The notes beneath the pieces are model-generated. The model ran no database searches. It saw only the letters and a list, made by a program, of their open reading frames with translations, and was not told the DNA's origin. 61,539 nucleotides of DNA from JBEVJK01 sp040510195 (lineage in GTDB: Bacteria; Pseudomonadota; Alphaproteobacteria; Rhizobiales; Rhizobiaceae). This document shows positions 9,078 to 17,814 of this stretch, piece by piece. Position 1 is the first letter of the stretch; each line of letters begins with the position of its first letter. The stretch is taken from positions 1 to 61,539 of the forward strand of contig JBEVJK010000072.1 in the NCBI GenBank assembly GCA_040510195.1. Reading direction: 5' to 3'. The translations under genes and the position numbers were made by a program.

Positions 9078-10189
9078 GCGATGACCTCGTCACCGTAAAT
9101 GTCGGGCTCGGCGACCGCGCCTACGACATCCTGATCGGTCCGCGGCTTTTGGAGCGTGCCGGGGCGGAGCTCGCAAGCCGGCTGCCGGGCGCCCGCGCCG
9201 CCGTGGTCACCGACGCAAACGTGGCCGAGGCCCAACTCGGCCGGCTGCTTTCCGGGCTCGAGGCCGGTGGGGTCGAGGCGCTCACCGTCGCGCTGCCGGC
9301 CGGGGAGAAGACGAAAAGCTTCGAGGCCCTGCAGCAGGTCGTCGACCGCCTGCTCGCCGCGCGGCTGGAGCGCGGCGACGTCGTGATCGCGCTGGGCGGC
9401 GGCGTGATCGGCGACCTGGCCGGCTTCGCGGCCGGCATCGTGCGGCGCGGCATGGCCTTGGTCCAGGTTCCGACCTCGCTGCTGGCCCAGGTGGATTCCT
9501 CGGTCGGCGGCAAGACGGGCATCAACAGCCCGCATGGCAAGAACCTCGTCGGCGTGTTCCACCAGCCGCGGCTGGTGCTGTCCGACACGCGGACGCTCGA
9601 CACGCTGCCCGAGCGCGAGTTCCGCGCCGGCTATGCGGAAGTGGCCAAATACGGCCTCATCGATCGCCCCGACTTCTTTGCCTGGCTGGAGAAGAACTGG
9701 CGGGCGGTGTTCGCGGGCGGCCCCGAGCGCACCGAGGCGATCGCCGAATCGTGCCGTGCCAAGGCCGAGATCGTCGCCCGCGACGAGTTCGAAACCGGCG
9801 ACCGGGCGCTGCTCAACCTCGGCCACACCTTCGGCCATGCGCTGGAGGCCGCCACAGGCTATGACGGGGCTCGCCTGGTGCATGGCGAGGGCGTCGCCAT
9901 CGGAATGGCGCTCGCCCATCGCTTCTCGGCGCGGCTCAACCTGGCCAGCCCGGACGATGCGCGGCGCGTCGAGGCGCATCTCGGCGAGGTCGGGCTGCCT
10001 TGGCGCCTGGCCGACGTGCCGGGCCTGCTGCCGGGGGCCGAGCGCCTCCTCGGCTACATCGCCCAGGACAAGAAGGTCTTGCGTGGCACCCTCACCTTCA
10101 TCCTCACGCACGGCGTCGGCCAGGCCTACGTCGCCCGCGACGTGCCGGCCTCGGAGGTGCTTTCCTTCCTGAGCGAGAGCCTGCCGTGA
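9074..10189 (+). CDS. aroB: 3-dehydroquinate synthase
   Basis: 371-residue NAD- and metal-dependent enzyme converting DAHP to 3-dehydroquinate, the second shikimate pathway step. Diagnostic stretches are ALGGGVIGDLAGFAAG (NAD site), QVPTSLLAQVDSSVGGKTG, and the metal ligand region LNLGHTFGHALEAATGY with a later HGEGVAIGM. It overlaps aroK by 4 nt at its start and the CBS-domain gene by 1 nt at its end, the classic aroKB-CBS operon of Rhizobiales. Confidence 0.97.
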   Translation: MSDDLVTVNVGLGDRAYDILIGPRLLERAGAELASRLPGARAAVVTDANVAEAQLGRLLSGLEAGGVEALTVALPAGEKTKSFEALQQVVDRLLAARLERGDVVIALGGGVIGDLAGFAAGIVRRGMALVQVPTSLLAQVDSSVGGKTGINSPHGKNLVGVFHQPRLVLSDTRTLDTLPEREFRAGYAEVAKYGLIDRPDFFAWLEKNWRAVFAGGPERTEAIAESCRAKAEIVARDEFETGDRALLNLGHTFGHALEAATGYDGARLVHGEGVAIGMALAHRFSARLNLASPDDARRVEAHLGEVGLPWRLADVPGLLPGAERLLGYIAQDKKVLRGTLTFILTHGVGQAYVARDVPASEVLSFLSESLP

Positions 10190-11079
10190 TGAACGCCGGG
10201 TGGCTGGCCGCGGCGGCGCTGCTGGCGGGCGTGCTGCTTGCGGCGGCGTTCCGGCGGCCGCTGCTGGCCGCCCTCGACCTGGAACTGGTCAACCGCGCAC
10301 AGCGGCGCTCGGCGCTGGAGGAGCTGCGCGAGTCGGTCGACCGCCTGTCCAGCGAGGCGCAGGTTCTGAAGCAGGACCGCGACCGGGTCGGCGGCCTGCT
10401 CGACCTGCACGAGCTCGAGGTGTCGGACGTCATGGTCCATCGCACCACCATGCGCTCGGTCAATGCCGACACGCCGCCGGCGCTGTTGGTCCGCGAGATC
10501 CTGCAAAGCCCGCACACCCGCATCCCGGTGTGGCACGGCTCGCTCGACAACATCGTGGGCGTTGTCCACGCCAAGGACCTGCTGCGCGCCATCGACGACG
10601 TCGGCAACGACCTGTCGAAGGTCGATATCCTGAAGATCGCAGCAAAGCCCTGGTTCGTTCCGGACACGACACGACTGGGCGATCAGCTCAACGCCTTCCT
10701 GCGGCGCAAGGCGCACTTCGCCATCGTGGTCGACGAGTATGGCGAGGTCGAGGGCCTGGTGACGCTGGAGGACATCATCGAGGAGATCGTCGGCGAGATC
10801 GCCGACGAGCACGACGTCGACATCCAGGGCGTACGGCAGGAGGCGGACGGCTCGGTCGTCGTCGACGGGACGGTGCCGATCCGCGACCTCAACCGGGCGC
10901 TCGACTGGAGCCTGCCGGACGACGAGGCGACCACCATTGCCGGGCTGGTCATCCACGAGGCGCAGTCGATCCCCGACGAGAAGCAGGCCTTCACCTTCCA
11001 CGGCAAGCGCTTCACCGTGCTGAAGCGCGACAAGAACCGGCTGGCGCGCATCCGCATCCGGCCGGTGGTCGAGGCCTGA
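10189..11079 (+). CDS. CBS-domain protein of the HlyC/CorC group lacking the CNNM membrane domain
   Basis: 296-residue relative of HlyC/CorC (CNNM-type) transporters. After one N-terminal hydrophobic segment (residues 4-20) the sequence goes straight to the linker QRRSALEELRESVDRL, then the paired CBS domains (ELEVSDVMVHRTTM to about 200, including FAIVVDEYGEVEGLVTLEDIIEEIVG) and the C-terminal CorC_HlyC domain (VDGTVPIRDLNRALDW to GKRFTVLKR). Normal rhizobial homologues are about 430 residues, with a three- or four-helix DUF21/CNNM domain before the CBS pair; here about 130 residues are missing in frame. The TGATG junction with aroB fixes the start. Soluble CorC-like proteins exist, so a regulatory role is possible, but ion transport is unlikely. 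Confidence 0.8.
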   Translation: MNAGWLAAAALLAGVLLAAAFRRPLLAALDLELVNRAQRRSALEELRESVDRLSSEAQVLKQDRDRVGGLLDLHELEVSDVMVHRTTMRSVNADTPPALLVREILQSPHTRIPVWHGSLDNIVGVVHAKDLLRAIDDVGNDLSKVDILKIAAKPWFVPDTTRLGDQLNAFLRRKAHFAIVVDEYGEVEGLVTLEDIIEEIVGEIADEHDVDIQGVRQEADGSVVVDGTVPIRDLNRALDWSLPDDEATTIAGLVIHEAQSIPDEKQAFTFHGKRFTVLKRDKNRLARIRIRPVVEA

Positions 11080-11092
11080 GGTAGGCTACAGG

Positions 11093-11395
11093 CTACCAGC
11101 GGGTGGCTTCGCCCGGCGCTGCCGGCTCGATCGCCAGCGCGTGGACGGCGCCGGCGAGCTCGGCGGAAAGTGCCTCGTTGACCGCCCGGTGACGCTCGAC
11201 CCGGCTCTTGCCCGCGAAGGCCTTCGATACGATGCGGACCCGAAAGTGGGTTTCGCCGGTGCCGTCGAACACCGAATGGTGGCCCGAGGCCTCATGATGA
11301 TGGCCGGCGTGGAGGTGGCTTTCGTTGACGACGTCCAGCCGCTCGGGCGCAAAGGCGGCCATGAGCTTGGCTTCGATCGCTTGCTGTATGGACAT
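11093..11395 (-). CDS. BolA family protein
   Basis: 100-residue BolA/IbaG-type protein. The core LMAAFAPERLDVVNESHLHAG and the later VERHRAVNEALSAEL are characteristic, with conserved His in HLHAG. Family members bind [2Fe-2S] clusters with monothiol glutaredoxins and regulate iron use. It converges with the CBS-domain gene (13-nt gap). The ATG at 11395 gives the usual N-terminus MSIQQAIEAKL; upstream in-frame ATGs would add an unrelated stretch. It is divergent from the J-domain gene. Confidence 0.9.
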   Translation of the reverse strand: MSIQQAIEAKLMAAFAPERLDVVNESHLHAGHHHEASGHHSVFDGTGETHFRVRIVSKAFAGKSRVERHRAVNEALSAELAGAVHALAIEPAAPGEATRW

Positions 11396-11541
11396 CCACG
11401 CCTCCGCGCACCACATGTGCTGCGGCCGCCACACATGCCGGGAATGGACGGGGAACGGACCGCAAATCAGCGGTTAGGTGCATCAGCAGCCAAATGTCAA
11501 TTCTTGTTTCGCGGCGCGAAGCTCCCATAATCGACATCGAG

Positions 11542-12162
11542 ATGAAGCCTTATTCGAAATATTTCGAGAAGATCCGCGTGCGCCGGGACCCCGAGGCCGA
11601 GCTGCGGTCGCGCTCGCCGCGCTGCCAATGGGACGGCTGCAGCGAGGCCGGCACCCACCGCGCTCCGGTCGGCCGCATGCGCGAAGGCGAATATTTCCGC
11701 TTCTGCTTCAATCACGTGCGCGAATACAACAAGGGATTCAACTACTTCTCCGGGCTCGCAGACAGCGAGATCGCGCGCTTCCAGAAGGAGGCGATGACCG
11801 GCCATCGGCCGACCTGGACCATGGGTTCGCCCGGCGGGATGCGCAGCGCGCCCGACTTTGCCCAGCAGCGCTCCGGTCGTGCCGGCTACTACAACCGCAT
11901 GCGCGACCCGTTCAACCTGTTCGGCGGCCGCACCGGCGATGCCGGGGGACCGCGCGAAAGAAAGGCCAAGCCGCTTGAGGCCAAGGCGCTGGAAACGCTT
12001 GGTCTTGACGCGAAGGCGACTGGTTCGGCCATCAAGTCGCGCTATAAGGAGCTGGTGAAGCGCCACCATCCCGACGCGAATGGCGGCGACAGGGGGTCGG
12101 AAGACCGCTTCCGCGATGTGCTTCAAGCCTATCGCGTGCTCAAACAAGCCGGTTTGTGTTGA
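11542..12162 (+). CDS. J-domain (DnaJ-like) protein
   Basis: 206-residue protein with its J-domain at the extreme C-terminus: helix II/III with the invariant HPD in KRHHPDANGG near residue 175. The N-terminal half (MKPYSKYFEKIRVRRDPE, then CQWDGC and FCFNHVREYNKGF) has paired Cys/His that could bind a metal and is conserved in rhizobial homologues found just upstream of cobS. It is likely a DnaK co-chaperone; the client is unknown. A GC-rich 80-nt gap separates it from cobS on the same strand. Confidence 0.85.
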   Translation: MKPYSKYFEKIRVRRDPEAELRSRSPRCQWDGCSEAGTHRAPVGRMREGEYFRFCFNHVREYNKGFNYFSGLADSEIARFQKEAMTGHRPTWTMGSPGGMRSAPDFAQQRSGRAGYYNRMRDPFNLFGGRTGDAGGPRERKAKPLEAKALETLGLDAKATGSAIKSRYKELVKRHHPDANGGDRGSEDRFRDVLQAYRVLKQAGLC

Positions 12163-12242
12163 GCGGCAGGTCTGCTAAAGACCGCTCCCGAACAGTGACA
12201 GACCATCCGGCGTCGCCGCAAGGCTTCGCGCGTGGAGACATA

Positions 12243-13229
12243 ATGAACAAGGTCGATCGTGACATCGCCAACCTGCCGGACACGACGGCCTCTGTGGAGG
12301 AGAAGTTCGGCTTCGAGTCCAAGATGGTGGTGCCGGCCTATTCCGAGGCCGATCCGCACGTGCCGGACGTCGATCCCGACTATCTGTTCGACGAGCAGAC
12401 CACGCTTGCCATCCTGTCGGGCTTCGCCTTCAACCGGCGCGTGATGGTGTCCGGCTACCACGGCACGGGCAAGTCGACGCATATCGAGCAGGTGGCCGCG
12501 CGGCTCAACTGGCCTTGCGTGCGCGTCAACCTGGACAGCCATGTCAGCCGCATCGACCTGGTCGGCAAGGACGCCATCGTGGTCAAGGAGGGCATGCAGG
12601 TCACCGAGTTCCGCGACGGCATCCTGCCCTGGGCCTACCAGCACAATGTGGCGCTTTGCTTCGACGAGTACGACGCCGGGCGGCCGGACGTGATGTTCGT
12701 CATCCAGCGGGTGCTGGAATCGTCGGGCCGGCTGACCTTGCTCGACCAGAGCCGGGTGATCCGGCCGCACCCCGCCTTCCGTCTGTTCGCGACGGCCAAT
12801 ACGGTGGGTCTCGGCGACACGACGGGGCTCTACCACGGGACCCAGCAGATCAACCAGGCGCAGATGGACCGCTGGTCGATCGTCACCACGCTCAATTATT
12901 TGCCGCACGACAACGAGGTGGCGATCGTGCTGGCCAAGGCCAAGCACTACCGCAACGACAAGGGCCGCGACATCGTCAACAAGATGGTCCGCGTGGCCGA
13001 CATGACGCGCTCGGCCTTCATGAATGGCGATCTGTCGACGGTGATGAGCCCACGTACGGTGATAACCTGGGCGGAGAATGCCGAAATCTTCGGCCATGTC
13101 GGCATGGCGTTCCGGCTGACCTTCCTCAACAAGTGCGACGAGCTCGAACGGGCCGTCGTGGCAGAGTTCTACCAGCGAGCCTTCGGCGAGGAACTGCCCG
13201 AATCGGCCGCCAATGTGGTGCTCGGCTGA
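12243..13229 (+). CDS. cobS: cobaltochelatase subunit CobS
   Basis: 328-residue AAA+ ATPase (MoxR-like) of the aerobic cobaltochelatase CobNST, which inserts Co2+ into hydrogenobyrinate a,c-diamide. Walker A GYHGTGKST is at 71-79, Walker B is in ALCFDEYDAG, and a sensor-type stretch FRLFATANT is visible. The start at 12243 gives the conserved N-terminus MNKVDRDIANLPD. cobT follows after 11 nt. The large cobN subunit is not in this window, which is normal for Rhizobiales. Confidence 0.97.
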   Translation: MNKVDRDIANLPDTTASVEEKFGFESKMVVPAYSEADPHVPDVDPDYLFDEQTTLAILSGFAFNRRVMVSGYHGTGKSTHIEQVAARLNWPCVRVNLDSHVSRIDLVGKDAIVVKEGMQVTEFRDGILPWAYQHNVALCFDEYDAGRPDVMFVIQRVLESSGRLTLLDQSRVIRPHPAFRLFATANTVGLGDTTGLYHGTQQINQAQMDRWSIVTTLNYLPHDNEVAIVLAKAKHYRNDKGRDIVNKMVRVADMTRSAFMNGDLSTVMSPRTVITWAENAEIFGHVGMAFRLTFLNKCDELERAVVAEFYQRAFGEELPESAANVVLG

Positions 13230-13240
13230 CAAGGGGAGCG

Positions 13241-15136
13241 ATGGCGGGCCCGGGCGACAATTCAACACGCGGCAAGGCGAAGGGCGGCGGCGAGGGCGAG
13301 ACCTTCCGCCGTGCCATCGCGGTCTGCGTGCGGGCGATCGCCGGCGACCACGACCTCGAGGTCGGTTTCGCCAAGGACCGGCCGGCGCTTGCCGGCAACC
13401 GCGCCCGGCTGCCAGAGCTGCCCAAGAAGCCGAGCCTGAACGACGTCGCCGTGACGCGCGGCCTGGGCGATTCGATGGCGCTCAAGCGGGCCTGCCATGA
13501 CACGCGCCTGCACCTGAAGCTGGCGCCCGAGGGCAAGCAGGCTCGGGCGATCTTCGACGCGGTGGAGCAGGCCCGGGTCGAGGCGATCGGCTCGCGCGCC
13601 ATGCTCGGCGTGGCCGACAACATCGGCTCCATGCTCGAGGACAAATACGCCAAGGCCAACCTGGCCGACGTGCGCGACCAGGCCGACGCGCCGCTCGAGG
13701 AGGCGGTGGCGCTGATGGTGCGCGAGAGGCTCACCGGGCGCAGCGTGCCGAAGAGCGGCGAGCGCATGGTCGGGCTGTGGCGGCAGTGGGTCGAGGAGAA
13801 GGCCGGCGCCGACCTTTCCGGCCTCGCCGAGACGCTCGACGATCAGAACGCCTTCGGGCGGCTGGTCCGCGACATGCTGGTGTCCATGGAAATGGCCGAG
13901 GAACTCGGCGACGAGGAGGACCGCGAGGAGGCGGAGGATTCCGCCGACGACCAGCCGGAAGGCGAGGAGCAGGGCGAGGAAGGCGGCGAGGACCAGTCGG
14001 GCGACGAGGATTCCCGGTCGGAGGACGCCGAAGCCTCGGCGGACGATCAGGATGCCGGCGAGACGGACGCCTCCGACGCCACGGCCGACGAGGTGACCGA
14101 CGACGAGGACGCCGACGCCGAGACGCCTGGCGAGGCGCGTCGGCCCGACAACCCATTCACCAACCTGCCCAAGGAGATCGACTACAAGGTCTTCACGACG
14201 GCTTTCGACGAGACCGTCGGCGCCGACGAGCTTTGCGACGAGGAGGAGCTCGAACGGCTCAGGGCGTTCCTCGACAAGCAGCTTTCCAACCTGCAGGGCG
14301 TTGTCGGGCGGCTCGCCAACCGGCTGCAGCGGCGGCTCATGGCGCAGCAGAACCGGTCGTGGGATTTCGACCTGGAGGAGGGCATCCTGGATCCCGCACG
14401 GCTGGTCAGGGTGGTCATCGACCCGATGCAGCCGCTTTCCTTCAAGCAGGAGCGCGACACCAAGTTCCGCGATACCGTAGTGACGCTGGTGCTGGACAAT
14501 TCCGGCTCGATGCGCGGCCGGCCCATCACCGTGGCGGCGACCTGCGCCGACATCCTGGCGCGCACGCTGGAACGCTGTGGTGTCTCCGTCGAGATTCTCG
14601 GCTTCACCACCCGCGCCTGGAAGGGCGGACAGGCGCGCGAGAAGTGGCTCAAGGACGGCAAGCCGCCCACTCCAGGCCGACTCAACGACCTCCGGCACAT
14701 CATCTACAAGTCGGCTGACGCGCCGTGGCGCCGCGCCCGTCGCAATCTCGGCCTGATGATGCGCGAGGGACTGCTCAAGGAGAACATCGACGGCGAGGCG
14801 CTGCTTTGGGCGCACAATCGCCTGATCGGACGGCCCGAGCAGCGCAAGATCCTGATGATGATCTCGGACGGCGCGCCGGTCGACGATTCGACGCTGTCGG
14901 TCAACCCGGGCAACTATCTGGAGCGGCATCTGAGGGCGGTGATCGAGCTCATCGAGACGCGCTCGCCGGTCGAGCTCCTCGCCATCGGAATCGGCCACGA
15001 CGTGACGCGCTACTATCGCCGCGCCGTCACCATCGTCGACGCCGAGGAGCTGGCCGGCGCCATGACCGAGCAGCTCGCCTCGCTGTTCGGCGAGGAGACG
15101 CCCCGCGACAGCCGGCGCCAGCGGCGCGCCGGATGA
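13241..15136 (+). CDS. cobT: cobaltochelatase subunit CobT
   Basis: 631-residue partner of CobS. The N-terminal CobT domain (RRAIAVCVRAIAGDHDLEV) is followed by a long Asp/Glu-rich acidic linker (about 225-310) and a C-terminal von Willebrand A domain with an intact MIDAS motif DNSGS at 419-423. The VWA domain is thought to bind the integrin-like site on CobN during Mg-chelatase-like assembly. Its stop overlaps the next gene's start (ATGA), suggesting coupled translation. Confidence 0.97.
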   Translation: MAGPGDNSTRGKAKGGGEGETFRRAIAVCVRAIAGDHDLEVGFAKDRPALAGNRARLPELPKKPSLNDVAVTRGLGDSMALKRACHDTRLHLKLAPEGKQARAIFDAVEQARVEAIGSRAMLGVADNIGSMLEDKYAKANLADVRDQADAPLEEAVALMVRERLTGRSVPKSGERMVGLWRQWVEEKAGADLSGLAETLDDQNAFGRLVRDMLVSMEMAEELGDEEDREEAEDSADDQPEGEEQGEEGGEDQSGDEDSRSEDAEASADDQDAGETDASDATADEVTDDEDADAETPGEARRPDNPFTNLPKEIDYKVFTTAFDETVGADELCDEEELERLRAFLDKQLSNLQGVVGRLANRLQRRLMAQQNRSWDFDLEEGILDPARLVRVVIDPMQPLSFKQERDTKFRDTVVTLVLDNSGSMRGRPITVAATCADILARTLERCGVSVEILGFTTRAWKGGQAREKWLKDGKPPTPGRLNDLRHIIYKSADAPWRRARRNLGLMMREGLLKENIDGEALLWAHNRLIGRPEQRKILMMISDGAPVDDSTLSVNPGNYLERHLRAVIELIETRSPVELLAIGIGHDVTRYYRRAVTIVDAEELAGAMTEQLASLFGEETPRDSRRQRRAG

Positions 15137-16167
15137 GCGCCTCGAGCCGACCCTTTCGCCTGTGGGCGACGGCCTTCGCCGCTCTTGCGGGGCTGGCGAT
15201 CGCCTCGCCGGCGCTGCTGTCGCGCGCCGGCTCGGCACCGCTCGACGACATCACGGTCACGGCGAGGCCGATCAGCGAGTTTCGCATCGGCCGCGCCGAA
15301 CGCCAGTTCGGGCCGTTCGAATTCGTCGGCGGGCTCGAGCTGACGGCCAACTCCCGGCACTTCGGCGCGTTGTCGGCCTTTCGGTTCACCAAGCCGGGGC
15401 GCGACTTCGTCGGCGTCGCCGACACCGGATTTTGGTTTTTCGGCACGGTGACGCATGACGAAGAAGGCAGGCCTACGGGCATCGCCGACTTCCGGATGGA
15501 GCCCATGGCCGGCGCGGACGGCCGTGGGTTCGCCCACAAATGGCAAGTCGATGCCGAGGGTCTGGCGGTCCAGGACGGCGTCGCCACCGTCGGCTTCGAG
15601 CGCCATCACCGCATCGCGGAGTTCAAGCTGAACCCCGGCGACATGGGCACCGCCCTGCGAACCCTGGATTTCCTTGTGCCGGCCGATGAGCTCAGGCAGA
15701 ATCGCGGCTTCGAGACGGTCGTCCATGCGCCGAAATCGGGCCCGCTCGCGGGCGGGCTGGTGGTGGTTTCCGAAAAGAGCCTCGACAAGAACGGCAACAT
15801 CTTCGGCGCCGTGCTGGACGGGCCGCGAAAAGGCATCTTCACCGTCAAGCGGAACGGCAACTTCGACATCACCGACGGGGCCTTCCTTCCCGATGGCGAT
15901 CTCCTGCTGCTCGAGCGGAGCTTCTCGATGGCCGACGGCGTCAAGATGCGGCTGAGGCGGATCGAGGCGGAGACGATCGCGCCGGGAAAGATCGCGGACG
16001 GGCCGGTGCTGCTGGACACCGACATGGCGTACCAGATCGACAATATGGAGGCGATCGACGTGTGGCGCCGCGACGATGGCCAGCTGATGGTGTCGATGAT
16101 GTCGGACGACAACCACTCGATGCTGCAGCGCAATCTCTACCTGGAGTTCGTCCTCCACGAGGATTGA
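15133..16167 (+). CDS. secreted esterase-like/phytase-like beta-propeller protein
   Basis: 344-residue protein of the 'esterase-like activity of phytase' family. A signal peptide is visible (LWATAFAALAGLAIASPALL). The mature part holds the propeller-type stretches FVGGLELTANSRHFGALSAFRF, DAEGLAVQDGVATVGFERHHRI and DNMEAIDVWRRDDGQLMV. It overlaps cobT by 4 nt, a common arrangement in Rhizobiales. Family members are periplasmic. Real phytase activity has not been established for this branch, so no substrate is assigned. Confidence 0.8.
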   Translation: MSASSRPFRLWATAFAALAGLAIASPALLSRAGSAPLDDITVTARPISEFRIGRAERQFGPFEFVGGLELTANSRHFGALSAFRFTKPGRDFVGVADTGFWFFGTVTHDEEGRPTGIADFRMEPMAGADGRGFAHKWQVDAEGLAVQDGVATVGFERHHRIAEFKLNPGDMGTALRTLDFLVPADELRQNRGFETVVHAPKSGPLAGGLVVVSEKSLDKNGNIFGAVLDGPRKGIFTVKRNGNFDITDGAFLPDGDLLLLERSFSMADGVKMRLRRIEAETIAPGKIADGPVLLDTDMAYQIDNMEAIDVWRRDDGQLMVSMMSDDNHSMLQRNLYLEFVLHED

Positions 16168-16325
16168 CGGCAGCGGGCGTGCAAGGCTGGCCGCTCGGAG
16201 GCTCCTCCTTTGGGAGCGGATCGCCCGTAAGCAGTATCTTCAGCGCTAATTAGTTGTTAAAGAATGATATTGTGAGCCTGTCTCTCCGCCTTCTATTGTC
16301 ATCGCGGGTGGAGGCGGGCAATCAC

Positions 16326-16991
16326 GTGCAACGCGGGAAGACTATTGCGCTGATCAACCATCAGCCGATCTTGCTCGATGGCCTGGTTCGCCTGTTCGCC
16401 GGCAGCGACGCTTTCAGCCTGGTCGCAACCGGCCTTCCGTCTATGGCGACGGTCGAGGCGGTCATCGGCCGTGCGCCGGCCCTGGTCGTGCTCGATTGGG
16501 GCGACCGCGAGCGCGGCCTGGCGGCGGTGCAGGCGATCTCGGCGGGCAGCCCCGCCACCAGAATCGTCGTCTTCACGGCATCGGAAAGCGTCGAGGAGGC
16601 GGTGCGCGCGCTGGATGCGGGCGCCTCCGGCTACGTTTCGTCGGCATCGACGGGCGACGAGCTCATCGCCGCAGTCGAGGCCGTGCTCGGCGGCGACACG
16701 TTCATCAGTCAGCGGATCGCCAGCAAGGTGATCGCGGCGCTGCGCATGGTGGCCGCGCGCAAGGCGGAGCGGCAGGCCCAGATGCTCAACGTGCGCGAGG
16801 AGCAGATCGCGCGGCTGCTGCTCAAGGGCAAGACCAACAAGGAAATCGCCAAGGCGCTGGCGCTCAGCGAGAAGACGGTCAAGCACTACATGTCGCTGTT
16901 GATGCAGAAGCTCGCGGCCCGGAACCGGCTGGAGCTGGCGCTGGCCATCCGCAAGTCGGAGCCGAACCAGGGGCCACACCGCGTCAACTGA
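16326..16991 (+). CDS. LuxR-family response regulator with degenerate receiver
   Basis: 221-residue regulator with a receiver-like domain (1-125) and a C-terminal LuxR helix-turn-helix (about 152-212: LNVREEQIARLLLKGKTNKEIAKALALSEKTVKHY). The phospho-acceptor position Asp57 is kept (VVLDWGD) and so is Thr84. The acidic pair that binds Mg2+ is replaced by Asn-His-Gln (11-13), and the switch Lys is missing (GYVSSAS, about 102-108). It may therefore act without phosphorylation. A GTG start at 16326 is chosen because GGAGG lies about 10 nt upstream. A TTG at 16254 could extend it by 24 residues. No partner kinase is adjacent. Confidence 0.8.
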   Translation: MQRGKTIALINHQPILLDGLVRLFAGSDAFSLVATGLPSMATVEAVIGRAPALVVLDWGDRERGLAAVQAISAGSPATRIVVFTASESVEEAVRALDAGASGYVSSASTGDELIAAVEAVLGGDTFISQRIASKVIAALRMVAARKAERQAQMLNVREEQIARLLLKGKTNKEIAKALALSEKTVKHYMSLLMQKLAARNRLELALAIRKSEPNQGPHRVN

Positions 16992-17059
16992 GCGGTTCGG
17001 CATCGCCCCGCTCAGATTCTTGCTGAACGTTCAGCCAAAATTTGAGAACGCGCCTGGCA

Positions 17060-17740
17060 TCAGGCGACCGACAGGGCGGGCTGGCTCCAGCGGGCGACGA
17101 TCAGCCGGTAGGGGATGAGCGCGAAAACGGCGATGGCCAGCTTGACCGCCAGATCGCCGAGCGCCCACGACATCCAGCGCGGCGCCTGGGCTTGGAACAG
17201 GCCGAGAAGCGGCGCGGGCTCGAGCGCAAAGGCATCGTGGGGGCCGACGAAGGCGAACATCGCTGCAAAAGCGATGGTGAAGAAGATCGCCGTGTCGATC
17301 ACCGACCCGGCCAGCGAGGCGAAGACGGGCGCGCGCCACCAGCTCTGCCGGCGCAGCCGGTTGAACACGGTGACGTCCAGCAGTTGGCCGACCAGGAACG
17401 CCGCGCCGGAAGCCGCCGCGATGCGGGCCAGCCGGGCTCCGGTGGTGTCGAAACCGATGCCGAAGCAGTAGAGAAGCGGCGGCACGACGATCGAGCAGAC
17501 GACCGCCAGCATGAAGCCGACGAAGACGATGCGGCGCGCCACTGCCGGGCCGTAGCGCCGGTTGGCGAGATCGGTGACCAAAAAGGAGAACGGATAGGTG
17601 AAGGCGCCCCAGGTCAGGATGTCGGCGAGCGCCAGGCTACCGATGTTGCCCTCTACGGGGAACTGCACGGCGACGTTGGAGGCCACGACGACGACCGCCA
17701 TGGCGAGTATGAATGGAAGAATGGCTGGGTGCCGGGTCAT
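17060..17740 (-). CDS. yhhQ: queuosine precursor transporter (VUT/YhhQ family)
   Basis: 226-residue integral membrane protein of COG1738 (YhhQ, VUT_1), which imports the queuosine precursors preQ0/preQ1. Six or so hydrophobic helices are visible, beginning ILPFILAMAVVVVASNVAVQF, with the family hallmark ADILTWGAFTYPFSFLVTDLANRRYG and, later, VIDTAIFFTIAFA. The ATG at 17740 is preceded by AGGAT and an A-run that belongs to a candidate preQ1-I riboswitch, which would explain its control. The gluQRS gene at 57.8 kb acts later in the same tRNA modification. Confidence 0.92.
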   Translation of the reverse strand: MTRHPAILPFILAMAVVVVASNVAVQFPVEGNIGSLALADILTWGAFTYPFSFLVTDLANRRYGPAVARRIVFVGFMLAVVCSIVVPPLLYCFGIGFDTTGARLARIAAASGAAFLVGQLLDVTVFNRLRRQSWWRAPVFASLAGSVIDTAIFFTIAFAAMFAFVGPHDAFALEPAPLLGLFQAQAPRWMSWALGDLAVKLAIAVFALIPYRLIVARWSQPALSVA

Positions 17741-17768
17741 TTTTTTATCCTGGGTGATGGAACCAGCA
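17738..17768 (-). promoter_or_regulatory. candidate preQ1-I riboswitch overlapping the yhhQ start codon
   Basis: On the minus strand just before yhhQ, the order of elements matches the small class I preQ1 aptamer. P1 5' strand CUGG (plus 17763-17766) comes first, then UUC, a short loop, CACC, P1 3' strand CCAG (17750-17753), and the A-rich tail AUAAAAAA. The loop triplet CAU (17757-17759) is complementary to the start codon AUG that ends the tail, in the place where known members pair loop and tail to make P2. The loop is about three bases shorter than in the Bacillus aptamer, so the fold is not certain. The ribosome-binding AGGA lies inside the element, implying translational control by preQ1. 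Confidence 0.5.
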
Positions 17769-17776
17769 AGCGGGAA

Positions 17777-17794
17777 GCGCGGCACGTGCCGCGC
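17777..17794. repeat. 18-bp perfect palindrome between rpmB and yhhQ
   Basis: GCGCGGCACGTGCCGCGC is perfectly self-complementary. It lies 21 nt downstream of the rpmB stop and 9 nt upstream of the riboswitch candidate. No U-tract follows on the minus strand, so it is not a standard terminator. It could stabilise the rpmB mRNA end or cause a pause. Confidence 0.6.
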
Positions 17795-17814
17795 CCGGTG
17801 ATGCCTGTGAGCCG

